From Aliterella atlantica CENA595 (lineage in GTDB: Bacteria; Cyanobacteriota; Cyanobacteriia; Cyanobacteriales; Chroococcidiopsidaceae), in assembly GCF_000952155.1 (NCBI RefSeq), contig NZ_JYON01000011.1, positions 62,001 through 126,000 on the forward strand: 64,000 nucleotides of DNA. Direction: 5' to 3'. A model generated the notes under the pieces. The model had not been told where the DNA came from. It searched no databases and was given only the letters and a program-made list of their open reading frames with translations. The stretch's first letter is position 1; the number at the start of each line of letters is the position of its first letter. Positions 46,339 through 54,374 of the stretch are shown here, piece by piece. The position numbers were made by a program, and so were the translations under genes.

Positions 46339-47325
46339 ATGATTCAAACATCAATCAAAGCATTTAAAGACCAACTATCTGCGCCGCTAACTAAACAACA
46401 AATAACTACCTTACAGATTAATTTAGGTAAGCGTTGTAACCTTGCTTGTAAGCATTGTCACGTAGAAGCGGGACCAAAAAGAACAGAAGAACTTAGTCCA
46501 GAAATATGCCAGCAGTTAATTGAGGTAATTAACAAATTTCCTCAAATTCAAACTGTAGACTTAACTGGTGGTGCGCCAGAAATGAATTATGGATTTAAGC
46601 CACTGGTAGAAGCTGCAAGAAGAGCAAACAAGCAAGTAATTGTCCGTTCTAATTTAACTATATACTTCGTTCCAGGCTTTGAAGATTTACCAGAATACTG
46701 TGCCAAACATCAAACAAAAATAGTTGCTTCATTGCCCTGCTATTTAGAAGACAATGTAGATAAAATGCGTGGCAAAGGTGTTTATAATGATTCTATTGCT
46801 GCTATACAAATTCTTAATAGATTAGGTTATGGCAAAGATGCAAACTTAGTCTTAGATTTAGTATATAATCCACCGATTCCTAACTCAGAAAAATTTGCTT
46901 TAACTCCAGATCAAAAGAAGCTAGAGCAAGATTATAAGTCATACTTGCAGAAACATTTTGGCATTGTTTTCAATAACTTATATACGATTACAAACTTACC
47001 AATTGGCAGAACTAAATTTCAGTTAGAACATAAGAAATTGCACAAGCCTTATCTGCAATTTTTAGAATCAAACTTTAATGCTGGCACAGTAGAACATTTA
47101 ATGTGTAGAAATGAGCTTTCTATAGACTATTTAGGTAATGTCTACGATTGCGACTTTAACCAAATGGAAAACTTACCTGCTAGAACGTGCAGTGGAGAAA
47201 AACTCACAGTAGCAAAACTACTAGAAGCTGGAACTTTAGATTTAATTGAGGAGATAAAAACTGCGCCTTATTGCTACGGTTGCACGGCGGGGAGTGGTTC
47301 TAGCTGTGGTGGAGCGTTAGTATGA
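46339..47325 (+). CDS. arsS: Arsenosugar biosynthesis radical SAM protein ArsS
   Basis: 328 residues. The radical SAM cluster motif is CNLACKHC (CxxxCxxC) in GKRCNLACKHCHVEAGPKR, followed by TVDLTGGAPEMN. The C-terminal extension holds GNVYDCDFNQM and the Cys-rich end CYGCTAGSGSSCGGA, a DUF3641-type auxiliary cluster region. ArsS adds a deoxyadenosyl group to dimethylarsenite on the way to arsenosugars. Direct adjacency to arsM confirms the pathway. Confidence 0.93.
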   Translation: MIQTSIKAFKDQLSAPLTKQQITTLQINLGKRCNLACKHCHVEAGPKRTEELSPEICQQLIEVINKFPQIQTVDLTGGAPEMNYGFKPLVEAARRANKQVIVRSNLTIYFVPGFEDLPEYCAKHQTKIVASLPCYLEDNVDKMRGKGVYNDSIAAIQILNRLGYGKDANLVLDLVYNPPIPNSEKFALTPDQKKLEQDYKSYLQKHFGIVFNNLYTITNLPIGRTKFQLEHKKLHKPYLQFLESNFNAGTVEHLMCRNELSIDYLGNVYDCDFNQMENLPARTCSGEKLTVAKLLEAGTLDLIEEIKTAPYCYGCTAGSGSSCGGALV

Positions 47326-47464
47326 CAGTGACCAGTGAGCAGTTAAATACTATAACTGGATATTGCTTAAATGAATTGCCAACTTAGTCAAACCTTACTA
47401 TAGATAGACTAACTGCCTAGTAATTGAGTGTTATCTGTAGAGGGTTAGCACTCAAGTAGAAGTA

Positions 47465-47962
47465 ATGGACGATCGCCAAGATAATATCAAGAAGCTGCAC
47501 GATCTAATTAAAGATATTAGATTTGCCATGCTAACCACTATTGAAGATGATGGCACGTTACGCAGCCGCCCGATGGCAACTCAAGAATTTGAGTTTGACG
47601 GCGATTTATGGTTTTTCACTGCTGCTGATGCAGCCAAAGTAAAGGAAGCACAGCACGATGGTCATGTTAACGTGAGTTACTCAGATCCGCACAATCAAAA
47701 GTACGTTTCGGTATCGGGAAAAGCCGAACTTGTACGCGATCGCGCCAAAATAGAAGAGTTATGGAATCCTTTATTTAAAGCTTGGTTTCCCGACGGTTTA
47801 GACGATCCCAATTTAGCGCTACTTAAAGTCAACGTTGATAAAGCTGAGTATTGGGATTCGCCATCTAGTAAAGTTGTGCGCCTGTTAGGTTTTGCCAAAG
47901 CGCTAGCTACAGGTAAGCCTATTGGTAATCCTGGTGACAATGCCAAAATAGAATCGTTGTAG
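47465..47962 (+). CDS. Pyridoxamine 5'-phosphate oxidase-family (general stress) protein
   Basis: 165 residues: IRFAMLTTIEDDGTLRSRPM, DGDLWFFTAADAAKV, HVNVSYSDPHNQKYVSVSGK and LLKVNVDKAEYWDSPSSKVV, the pattern of FMN/F420-binding split-barrel proteins of the general stress 26 group. They bind flavin and probably reduce small substrates in stress. Single gene ending in a hairpin terminator. Confidence 0.9.
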   Translation: MDDRQDNIKKLHDLIKDIRFAMLTTIEDDGTLRSRPMATQEFEFDGDLWFFTAADAAKVKEAQHDGHVNVSYSDPHNQKYVSVSGKAELVRDRAKIEELWNPLFKAWFPDGLDDPNLALLKVNVDKAEYWDSPSSKVVRLLGFAKALATGKPIGNPGDNAKIESL

Positions 47963-47975
47963 AAGCATCGCATTT

Positions 47976-47999
47976 AGCACCGTAACTTGCGGTGCTTTA
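47976..47999 (+). terminator. Rho-independent-like terminator
   Basis: Stem AGCACCG (47976-47982) / CGGTGCT (47990-47996) with a 7-base loop, followed by TTTAT. It lies between the convergent PNPOx and methyltransferase genes, 14 bases after the first stop and just before the second. Confidence 0.75.
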
Positions 48000-48002
48000 T
48001 AC

Positions 48003-48803
48003 TTATTTTCGAGCTACTACAAAGAAAGCCGTTGCATCATTCCATATTCCTTTATCTGTAGCTAAAGCCTCAAGTTCTGCTAAGTATTCAGCCTTCACTT
48101 GCGCTATTTTTTCTGGTGGTAGTTCAAACACTTGATATCCACAAGCACTATTTGAGTTTCCTTGCCAAGCACTTTGAGCTTCGCTAAGATAAAAGCCAAA
48201 CTGTTCTGTATGAATTTGTATATCTTTAAAACCTGCATTCTGGAGCATTTCTACGCACTTTTCAGGCGTACCGAGAATTTCGTTAGGATTGGGGACTGTA
48301 ACGCCGTAATCTTGCAACTTGGCTCTATATAAAACAGATATTGTCATAGCTGTTTCGGCAAAACAAGAAAATGCGACTATTCCCCCCGATCGCAAAAAGC
48401 GATACCACGATCGCAATGCAGCAGGAATATCGGTTAAATAGGCAAGTGCAGACGAACATAATATCGCATCAAAGCTGTTATCGGGAAAATTGAGATAGTC
48501 TGCATCTGCTTCAACAAGTTCTATATTTTGCAAACCTACAGCATCAATTTTGCTTTGTGCTTGCTTCAGCATTCCTGACGATATATCTACGCCGATTACT
48601 TTACCTTCATTACCGACAATTTTTGCAGATGCGATCGCAACTATCCCCGTACCAGTAGCTATATCTAAAACTTTTTGCCCCTTTTGCAGCTTTGCAAGTT
48701 CTACTAGGCGGTTAGCAAAGCGATAACGCCATTCGTTTTCGTAATTGGTTCTAGAATCAAAGTCAGCAATTATTCTCTGCTTATACTCGCTGATATCTGG
48801 CAT
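48003..48803 (-). CDS. Class I SAM-dependent methyltransferase
   Basis: 266 residues. SAM-binding motif I is VLDIATGTGIVAIASA, motif II-like VIGVDISSGML, and a later FDAILCSSALAYL with FLRSGGIVAFSCFAE. This is a UbiE/Methyltransf_11-type Rossmann enzyme. Substrate cannot be assigned. Single gene on the reverse strand, downstream of a Uma2 remnant. Confidence 0.88.
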   Translation of the reverse strand: MPDISEYKQRIIADFDSRTNYENEWRYRFANRLVELAKLQKGQKVLDIATGTGIVAIASAKIVGNEGKVIGVDISSGMLKQAQSKIDAVGLQNIELVEADADYLNFPDNSFDAILCSSALAYLTDIPAALRSWYRFLRSGGIVAFSCFAETAMTISVLYRAKLQDYGVTVPNPNEILGTPEKCVEMLQNAGFKDIQIHTEQFGFYLSEAQSAWQGNSNSACGYQVFELPPEKIAQVKAEYLAELEALATDKGIWNDATAFFVVARK

Positions 48804-48809
48804 AAAACC

Positions 48810-48947
48810 CTCATAATTTTAACCAATTAAATAGATCGGCTACAGTTAGCCGTAAATCTGCAACCAAATCGGGAACAGGTAATACATCATTTTGGGTTAA
48901 TAATCTTGTTTGCTGTTTTGCTGGATAAACTAGCACAGATTTTTCAT
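48810..48947 (-). pseudogene. Uma2 C-terminal remnant
   Basis: Reverse-strand translation from 48947 reads DEKSVLVYPAKQQTRLLTQ then NDVLPVPDLVADLRLTVADL and FNWLKL, stop at 48810-48812. The phrase DVLPVPDL with L.LTVA.LF is the usual Uma2 C-terminus. No start or N-terminal half is present; upstream is the end of the GNAT gene, which overlaps by a few bases. It is a leftover 3' end. Confidence 0.78.
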
Positions 48948-49447
48948 CTTAAAACTTTTTTCATAATCCAATTTTGAATAATATGTACGCCAACTTGCTC
49001 AAATCCTAGCTTTTGGTACAAATGTAGAGCATTATCATTTGTTGAATCGCAACTTAAGGAAATATGCCCGTAACCATCTGTTTTTGCTTGTTCGAGGAGA
49101 CGGATTAGTAAAGATTTTCCTACGCCTTTATTTCTGTAATGAGGGAGAATAGCGATCGCAATTTCAGGAGTATTATCGTCTACATAACCGTAACCTGGAT
49201 TATCTGCTGTAAAAAGACGATACCAAGCTGCACCTATAGGGATTTGAGCATTTATTGCTATGAAAGCGCGATCGCTTTTATGCCCCCAATCCCGCACATA
49301 TCTTGCTAAATCGGGAGTTTGCAAAACATCCCTAGAAGGCAAAGCTTTTCCCTCACGCACGCAACGCAAGCTGCGAATCTCGTACAACATATCCCATAAA
49401 AATGAGATATCCTCTTGCTCTATTGCTCTAATAGAATAAAAACTCAT
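48944..49447 (-). CDS. GNAT-family N-acetyltransferase
   Basis: 167 residues: RAIEQEDISFLWDMLYEI, APIGAAWYRLF-like segment, TPEIAIAILPHYRNKGVGKSLL (acetyl-CoA motif A, R..G.G), and DNALHLYQKLGFEQVGVHI (motif B). It would transfer an acetyl group from acetyl-CoA to an unknown amine. Its 3' end runs into a Uma2 remnant, so the last few residues may not be original. Confidence 0.9.
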   Translation of the reverse strand: MSFYSIRAIEQEDISFLWDMLYEIRSLRCVREGKALPSRDVLQTPDLARYVRDWGHKSDRAFIAINAQIPIGAAWYRLFTADNPGYGYVDDNTPEIAIAILPHYRNKGVGKSLLIRLLEQAKTDGYGHISLSCDSTNDNALHLYQKLGFEQVGVHIIQNWIMKKVLR

Positions 49448-49455
49448 TTTAGATA

Positions 49456-50114
49456 TTATCTTAACTGTTGAACAAATTGCTTAAGCTTGTCCTCATCTAA
49501 CTTGCCATCACTACGAACTCCACTACACAGATCGAGTCCAAAAGGACTAACGCGCTGTACTGCGAGAGCAACATTTTCAGCATTCAGTCCACCTGCTAAA
49601 AAATTGGTAAATTTACCTGCTTGCGGATCTCTCTACTCAATTCCCAATTATGAATGCGTCCCGTACCGCCTAATTCTTTGATTGCTAATGATTGATTTCC
49701 TGAGTCTAAAAGAATTGCATCTACATAATGGGATACTTCAATTGCTTCTTGCACAGATTCTTCTGAATTTACGTGAATTACTTGAACAATAGCAATGCCT
49801 GGTAAGCTTTCTCTAATATCTTGATAGCTACCAGATATTAAGCGATCGCAAATCTGTACTGTATTTGTTCGGCAGTATTTTAACTGTCTAATAATGTCTT
49901 GAGAGTCTTGACTACAAGTAAGTAGAAAGGTAGCAATTGGAGGAGGAACTTGAGCCACGATTCTAGCAATTAGCTCCTCAGATATAACACCTGGACCGCT
50001 AGGCATATTAGAGACAAAGCCCAAAGCAGATGCACCGTACTTAATAGCAGTCCATGCTTCCTCTACGCTACTAATGCAGCAGATTTTAACTCGTAGAATT
50101 GCTGTTTTTTCCAT
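49456..50114 (-). pseudogene. trpF: TrpF-like phosphoribosylanthranilate isomerase, frameshifted
   Basis: From ATG 50114 the protein reads RVKICCISSVEEAWTAIKYG, ALGFVSNMPSGPG, AILLDSGNQS and GGTGRIHNWELSREIRKQ to VNLPIF, then a stop. In the next frame the family continues directly: LAGGLNAENVALAVQRVSPF, GLDLCSGVRSDGKLDEDKL and a stop at 49456. The break lies in a run of six T (49597-49602 on the other strand); one more T would restore the frame. The motif Cys and Asp of the active site (KICC, LLDS) are present. The 1-nt loss may be real, phase-variable or a sequencing error. It may be a paralogue rather than the tryptophan pathway enzyme. Confidence 0.85.
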
Positions 50115-50222
50115 ATGCTTGTTATGTAATCGATTCTGCTTTGCGTATTTACTAAGCAGACGTAATAAATTTTATTTTATCACGTCCTAAAGTTATAAAA
50201 AAGTAGAAGTGTCCGCTTTCAT

Positions 50223-50420
50223 TTATCCCTTAACGCAAACAACTTGTTTTAGAGTTGCGACAATTTCCACTAAATCGGATTGATTGCTCATCACCCTATC
50301 TATAGACTTATAAGCGCCAGGAATTTCATCCAAAATGCCTTCATCTTTGCGACATTCTACGCCCTTTGTTTGCTCGATTAAATCATTTAGCAAGAGTAAT
50401 TTTTTCCTTGTATTAGTCAA
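50223..50420 (-). pseudogene. rtcB: RtcB RNA ligase, C-terminal fragment
   Basis: Reads LIEQTKGVECRKDEGILDEI, PGAYKSIDRVMSNQSDLVEI, VATLKQVVCVKG, stop: the conserved C-terminus of RtcB. Upstream residues (MTNTRKKLLLLND) are not RtcB-like and the ATG overlaps the stop of the HNH gene. About 260-280 residues of the middle of RtcB, including most metal-binding histidines, are missing, so this cannot work. Confidence 0.9.
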
Positions 50421-50896
50421 AACTCCTCACTATGTTTTTGCTCATGACAATTTGCACACAGAAGATCGCATTTACTTACTTCTTCAATAATAGAATCCCA
50501 AGATTTTACAGTAAGTAAATGCATGGTAAATAGTTTAGTAGCTGGATCTCTATGGTGAAAGTGAAATATACAAGCATTTTTACCGTTGTACTCAATTCCA
50601 CAGTTAAGGCATTTTCCTCCACTTAGGAGAACAAGTTTAACTTTACGCTTGCGATGATACTGTTTTTTGTACTCCATCCTCTGCGCTCTGTTTCTATGAT
50701 TCCACTCACGCTTAAACTGAGTCGGATCTTCATATTTTCTTATGGTATTGTGACCGCTAATATATTTCTTAGGTCTACCATATTTATCTCGATCCTTAAT
50801 TTTTGTTTCACAACCACAAGCACACTCAATCCAATTGGCTTGTTCATAAAGTTTTTGATAATGTTTTTGTTTAGTTTCTTTACTACTAGCGGTCAT
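50417..50896 (-). CDS. Phage/intron-type HNH homing endonuclease
   Basis: 159 residues. The N-terminus has a Cys-rich motif followed by GRPKKYISGHN (CACGCETKIKDRDKYGRP), frequent in free-standing phage and intron HNH enzymes. The C-terminal half is the HNH domain: CLNCGIEYNGKN, HFHHRD, CDLLCANCHEQKH. The gene looks intact and sits exactly between N- and C-terminal pieces of rtcB. It is probably a selfish endonuclease that invaded rtcB, with or without an intron. Confidence 0.85.
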   Translation of the reverse strand: MTASSKETKQKHYQKLYEQANWIECACGCETKIKDRDKYGRPKKYISGHNTIRKYEDPTQFKREWNHRNRAQRMEYKKQYHRKRKVKLVLLSGGKCLNCGIEYNGKNACIFHFHHRDPATKLFTMHLLTVKSWDSIIEEVSKCDLLCANCHEQKHSEEF

Positions 50897-50917
50897 TATG
50901 TATCTTTAAATATTGAT

Positions 50918-51178
50918 TTAGACTATACCACATCCTGTATCTACCCTTTTGAGAAAGAACTTGTAATACTCGATCGTCATCGCATCAGTGGTTGCAACTA
51001 CAGATCCAACTAATGCACCTTTACCCAAATGCACGTCTGGCATCACGGCAACGTGTTTGAATACGAAGGGTAAACCAGCGACGTTTTTTGCCATCTTGGT
51101 TTCTTCTTTGCCTAAAGCATGATTCGCCCAAGATAGTACAGGCTTGGAAGATGATATATCTAATTTTTCGTAGGGCAT
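50918..51178 (-). pseudogene. rtcB: RtcB RNA ligase, N-terminal fragment
   Basis: Begins MPYEKLDISSSKPVLSWANH and continues HVAVMPDVHLGKGALVGSVV and ATTDAM, the normal RtcB start, but then TIEYYKFFLKR replaces the usual IIPAAVG segment. VDTGCGIV follows, where CG corresponds to the metal-binding cysteine of RtcB, and a stop comes three codons later. RtcB joins 2',3'-cyclic phosphate RNA ends to 5'-OH ends. The break at the active-site cysteine is the place where selfish elements tend to insert. Confidence 0.9.
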
Positions 51179-51332
51179 AAACGTTGCCTTTATTTTATAC
51201 TACATTTATGCTACAAAAAGATTATACGAACGTCAAGGAAAAGAGCGATCGCCCAACTCCGAATCCCAGCGCGTTATATTAAACTTTGTAAAGGGGTAAA
51301 TATCCCGCACCTCTAAGCGCAAGTCAACTCCT

Positions 51333-52193
51333 ATGCCAAATCAAGACACGATCTGGGAACGTTTTTTATCGCCTGTAATTCGCTTGTTCATCAACGAAGA
51401 AGAGTTAAGACAATACTCCCGTAGTATCGATTGGGAGCAAGCAGGCGAAGCTTTCCGGCAGCCTAACGTAACAATTCCCGAATACTACAGCAGCCAAAAC
51501 TTTCACGGTATTACAGGCGGTTATCTTACCTCTGGCGCAGCAGTTACATACGATCCGATTACTCAATACGTCTTACCTCCTAACGAGAAAGTAGTACGTC
51601 AAGCTGCGATTGATGCCATTGCTGGTAAACCCAGACGAATTTTAGATTTAGGTTGCGGTACAGGTTCGACAACATTGCTATTGAAACAAGCCTTCCCCCA
51701 AGCTGAAGTAATCGGCTTAGACTTATCTCCTTATATGCTAGTTAGGGCGCAAGACAAAGCAAATAAAGCAGGTTTAGATATCCAGTGGGTACATGGCAAT
51801 GCCGAAAATACAGGATTTACAGCAGATAGTTTCGATCTAGTTACAGCTTCCTTGCTATTCCACGAAACACCGCCTAATGTTAGTCAAGCAATTTTGACTG
51901 AATGTTTTTGCTTATTAAAAGCTGGGGGAGAAGTAATCATTCTCGATGGCAATCAAAAGACACTGCGAAACCTAGAATGGCTCAATAATGTATTTGAAGA
52001 ACCGTATATTCGTGACTTTGCGGCGGGAAATCTTGATGCTTGGTTGGGTAAAGCAGGATTTGACGCGATAGAAACTCATGATGTGTGGGTAATACAGCAA
52101 GTAAGTCGCGGTATGAAACCTTTAAGAGTTAGCAAGCAGGAAATAGCAGAAGATAATATTACTGAAGCTTGGATTCCCGCGCCTGGATATTAG
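51333..52193 (+). CDS. Class I SAM-dependent methyltransferase
   Basis: 286 residues. After a ~95-residue N-terminal region (with NFHGITGGYLTSGAAVTYDP), the SAM-binding core reads ILDLGCGTGSTTLLLKQAF, VIGLDLSPYMLVRAQDKA, and FDLVTASLLFHETPP, with LLKAGGEVIILDGNQ. Methyltransf_11/25-type. The small-molecule substrate is unknown. The next gene, a HAD phosphatase, begins 3 bases after its stop, so both are in one transcript. Confidence 0.9.
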   Translation: MPNQDTIWERFLSPVIRLFINEEELRQYSRSIDWEQAGEAFRQPNVTIPEYYSSQNFHGITGGYLTSGAAVTYDPITQYVLPPNEKVVRQAAIDAIAGKPRRILDLGCGTGSTTLLLKQAFPQAEVIGLDLSPYMLVRAQDKANKAGLDIQWVHGNAENTGFTADSFDLVTASLLFHETPPNVSQAILTECFCLLKAGGEVIILDGNQKTLRNLEWLNNVFEEPYIRDFAAGNLDAWLGKAGFDAIETHDVWVIQQVSRGMKPLRVSKQEIAEDNITEAWIPAPGY

Positions 52194-52196
52194 AGT

Positions 52197-52919
52197 ATGG
52201 CATTGAAGGCAGTTTTATTTGATTTTAATGGTGTCATTATTAATGACGAACCGCTACACGAGCAACTAATCGAGCAAATACTGATCTCTGAAAACTTGCG
52301 TCCCCAACCAGGGGAAATTAGAAAAGTTTGTTTGGGTAGAAGCGATCGCTCCTGCCTGCGCGACTTACTCGCCAATCGCGGTAGAGTAGTTAGCGACAGC
52401 TACTTAAATGAATTGGTAAAACGTAAAGCCCAAGCATACCAGCAACTTTTTACCGAAAAACAGGATAAATTGCCGATATTTCCTGGTTTAGAGGACTTAA
52501 TATTTCAACTGCGATCGCGTAATATCAAATTAGCTATAGTTACAGGTGCAATCCGTTCGGAAGTAGAACTTGTATTAACCAAGACAAGCCTAGCCAAACA
52601 CTTTAATGCGATCGTGGCTGGCGATGAAATAAACAACAGCAAACCCGCACCAGACGGCTATCTTTTGGCAGTAGAACGCCTCAACCAGTTTTATCCTGAT
52701 ACTAATTTGCAACCTACAGAATGTTTGGCGATTGAAGATACTCCTGCTGGAATTACCGCCGCAAAGCTAGCAGGAATACCTGTTTTAGGAGTAGCCAATA
52801 CTTATCCGTTCCATATGCTACAACGTCAAGCAAATTGGACTGTAGACTACCTGCACGATTTGGAAATAGAAAGAGTGCAGAAGGTATTTTTTCGGACTAA
52901 TAGTTCTGCAACACCCTAG
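52197..52919 (+). CDS. HAD-family hydrolase (beta-phosphoglucomutase-like)
   Basis: 240 residues. HAD motif I is LFDFNGVIINDEPLHEQ, where the usual DxD is D-F-N, motif II LAIVTGAIRSE, the Lys/motif III region NSKPAPDGYLLAVE, and motif IV CLAIEDTPAGITAAKLAGIP. The cap-domain position fits beta-PGM-like enzymes. Replacement of the second Asp, the general acid/base, is seen in a subgroup of cyanobacterial proteins as I recall, and would alter catalysis. It is translationally close to the preceding methyltransferase gene. Confidence 0.9.
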   Translation: MALKAVLFDFNGVIINDEPLHEQLIEQILISENLRPQPGEIRKVCLGRSDRSCLRDLLANRGRVVSDSYLNELVKRKAQAYQQLFTEKQDKLPIFPGLEDLIFQLRSRNIKLAIVTGAIRSEVELVLTKTSLAKHFNAIVAGDEINNSKPAPDGYLLAVERLNQFYPDTNLQPTECLAIEDTPAGITAAKLAGIPVLGVANTYPFHMLQRQANWTVDYLHDLEIERVQKVFFRTNSSATP

Positions 52920-52947
52920 AGTGAATGCTAAAATAGCTAATCTAGGC

Positions 52948-53020
52948 GGGGAATTAGCTCAGTTGGTAGAGCGCTGCGATCGCACCGCAGAGGTCAGGGG
53001 TTCGAGTCTCCTATTCTCCA
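52948..53020 (+). tRNA. tRNA-Ala (anticodon CGC)
   Basis: 73 nt. Acceptor stem GGGGAAT pairs with ATTCTCC (one G-U), D-arm GCTCAGTTGGTAGAGC, anticodon stem CTGCG / CGCAG with loop ATCGCAC (anticodon CGC), T-arm AGGGG-TTCGAGT-CTCCT, discriminator A. The 3' CCA is not encoded. The anticodon arm contains a full HIP1 octamer, GCGATCGC. A truncated IS630-like gene lies just downstream. Confidence 0.95.
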
Positions 53021-53109
53021 TTCCTTACCGAGTAAGCCTCTCAGATGTTTACGCTTACTAGGTTAACTCAGCCTCAGTAATTTTTTGCAAGTTTTATGCA
53101 AGCTTCAAA

Positions 53110-53601
53110 CTACCTCGTTTTTTTAAAAGCTGATAACTGCTCAGTTGACTGCTCCACGCTGACCGGACGCGGCACTTTTAGTGACGATGCCAAGTGGTAA
53201 TACACCAGCTTGTGAACTGTTTTGTAAGCTGCAACGACCCCTAATTTTGCCTCTAACCACTCTTGAATCTCCCCATAGCTCTCAAATCCCTCTGGTTCTT
53301 GCAACCTTTTAGCTAACGCCTTTTCTGCCCAGTCTGGTATCGCTCTTGTTCTGCCTGGCGGCACTTTAACTTCTAGCATCGACTCGATACCCCCAACTCG
53401 ATAGCGCCTTAACCACTCTTGCGCTGTCACTCGGTGGCGACCCAACAATTGGGCGGCCGTCTGTACTGTCGCTGCTTGCCCTGTTTTGAGCAGGTACAGT
53501 AACTGCATCCTCTCCTTACCTGTTGCTGTTGCTTGCGCTCCTAATAACTGTTTCAGCTCTGCTTGGCTCTCCTTAATCTCTAGTTTGTACACTCCTGCCA
53601 T
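53110..53601 (-). pseudogene. IS630-family transposase, N-terminal (HTH) part only
   Basis: 163 residues with a winged HTH region: RMQLLYLLKTGQAATVQTAA, QLLGRHRVTAQEWLRRYRVG, GGIESMLEVKVPPGR, and AYKTVHKLVYYHLASSLKVP, as in IS630-type orfA proteins. The catalytic DDE half expected downstream is absent; only ~90 bases separate the stop from the tRNA. So this is a truncated insertion sequence, probably inert. The exact termini could not be found. Confidence 0.75.
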
Positions 53602-53650
53602 TATTGATGTTTGAACTGGCTCATTCCATTCTACTATCTGTAGCCTACCC

Positions 53651-54329
53651 TTAGAGAATTGGTATAAGATAGTGAAGTAGCAAGCGAATCGAATACTTCA
53701 GCATATCTACTGACGAGCGAGTAACACAAGGTTTGGCGATGTAACCGAGCTAGGTAATGGTGTAACCGTGTGTTTTCACGTCTTTACTCTCGTCATATAT
53801 GTTTTATCCACAATATGGTCGGCATCATCAATGAACCTTTGATAAACTTTGTACCCATCTGTGACATAAAAGTAGCTATGCCAACAATGAACGCTCTGCC
53901 ACAAGAGCTTGAAGGTTTCAACAAGCGCGATCGCCCAACACCCAACAAAGAATACCTAGTGTGAAGTGGTCTACCGCAGTCCACAGTCAGAGTTTGTTTT
54001 TTGAGCCAACGAAAGTTTGGAGTACACCCGCGTTCTGTAACCTCTGGAATTTTACTTTCTAGGGGTGCGTCTTCCAGGCGATCGCCAAGCTGTTTTACCC
54101 AGTGAATGATTGTAGTGTGATAGACGTGTTTGACTCGTTCAATTGCTCGAAAGCCCATCCCGTTGAGATCCAACTCAAAGCACTCTCTTTTGAGATTGTT
54201 GGAGTAGCCTTTGGGCGGCACGTGAACGCTCAAAAATTGACGCTGACAATCAGCACAGATGTATCTCTGTTTACCTTTTCTGCTCCCATTCTTACAGATA
54301 TGAGTAGAGTTACACTCTGGACATTGCAT
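53651..54329 (-). pseudogene. IS1-family transposase, degraded by frameshifts
   Basis: The first ~110 residues are a good IS1-type N-terminus: a zinc motif CPECNSTHICKNGSRKGKQR then CADCQRQF, and FELDLNGMGFRAIERVKHV. After NFRW the reading frame is lost. Parts of the remainder appear in other frames: HCWHSYFYVTDGYKVYQRFI, DDADHIVDKTYMTRV, ENTRLHHYLARLHRQTLCYS and SVDMLKYSIRLLLHYL, ending at 53651. At least three frame changes show old decay. Terminal inverted repeats were not clear. Confidence 0.82.
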
Positions 54330-54374
54330 TAAAAAACCTCTGTATTCCTCCTTCTATTATGCAACGCCTAATTG

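Noticed and set aside
50897..50960. Group I intron core around the HNH gene
   Set aside because: A phrase resembling a P7-type element (GTGGTATAGTC) was seen but no complete core could be traced by eye, and the rtcB middle is missing.
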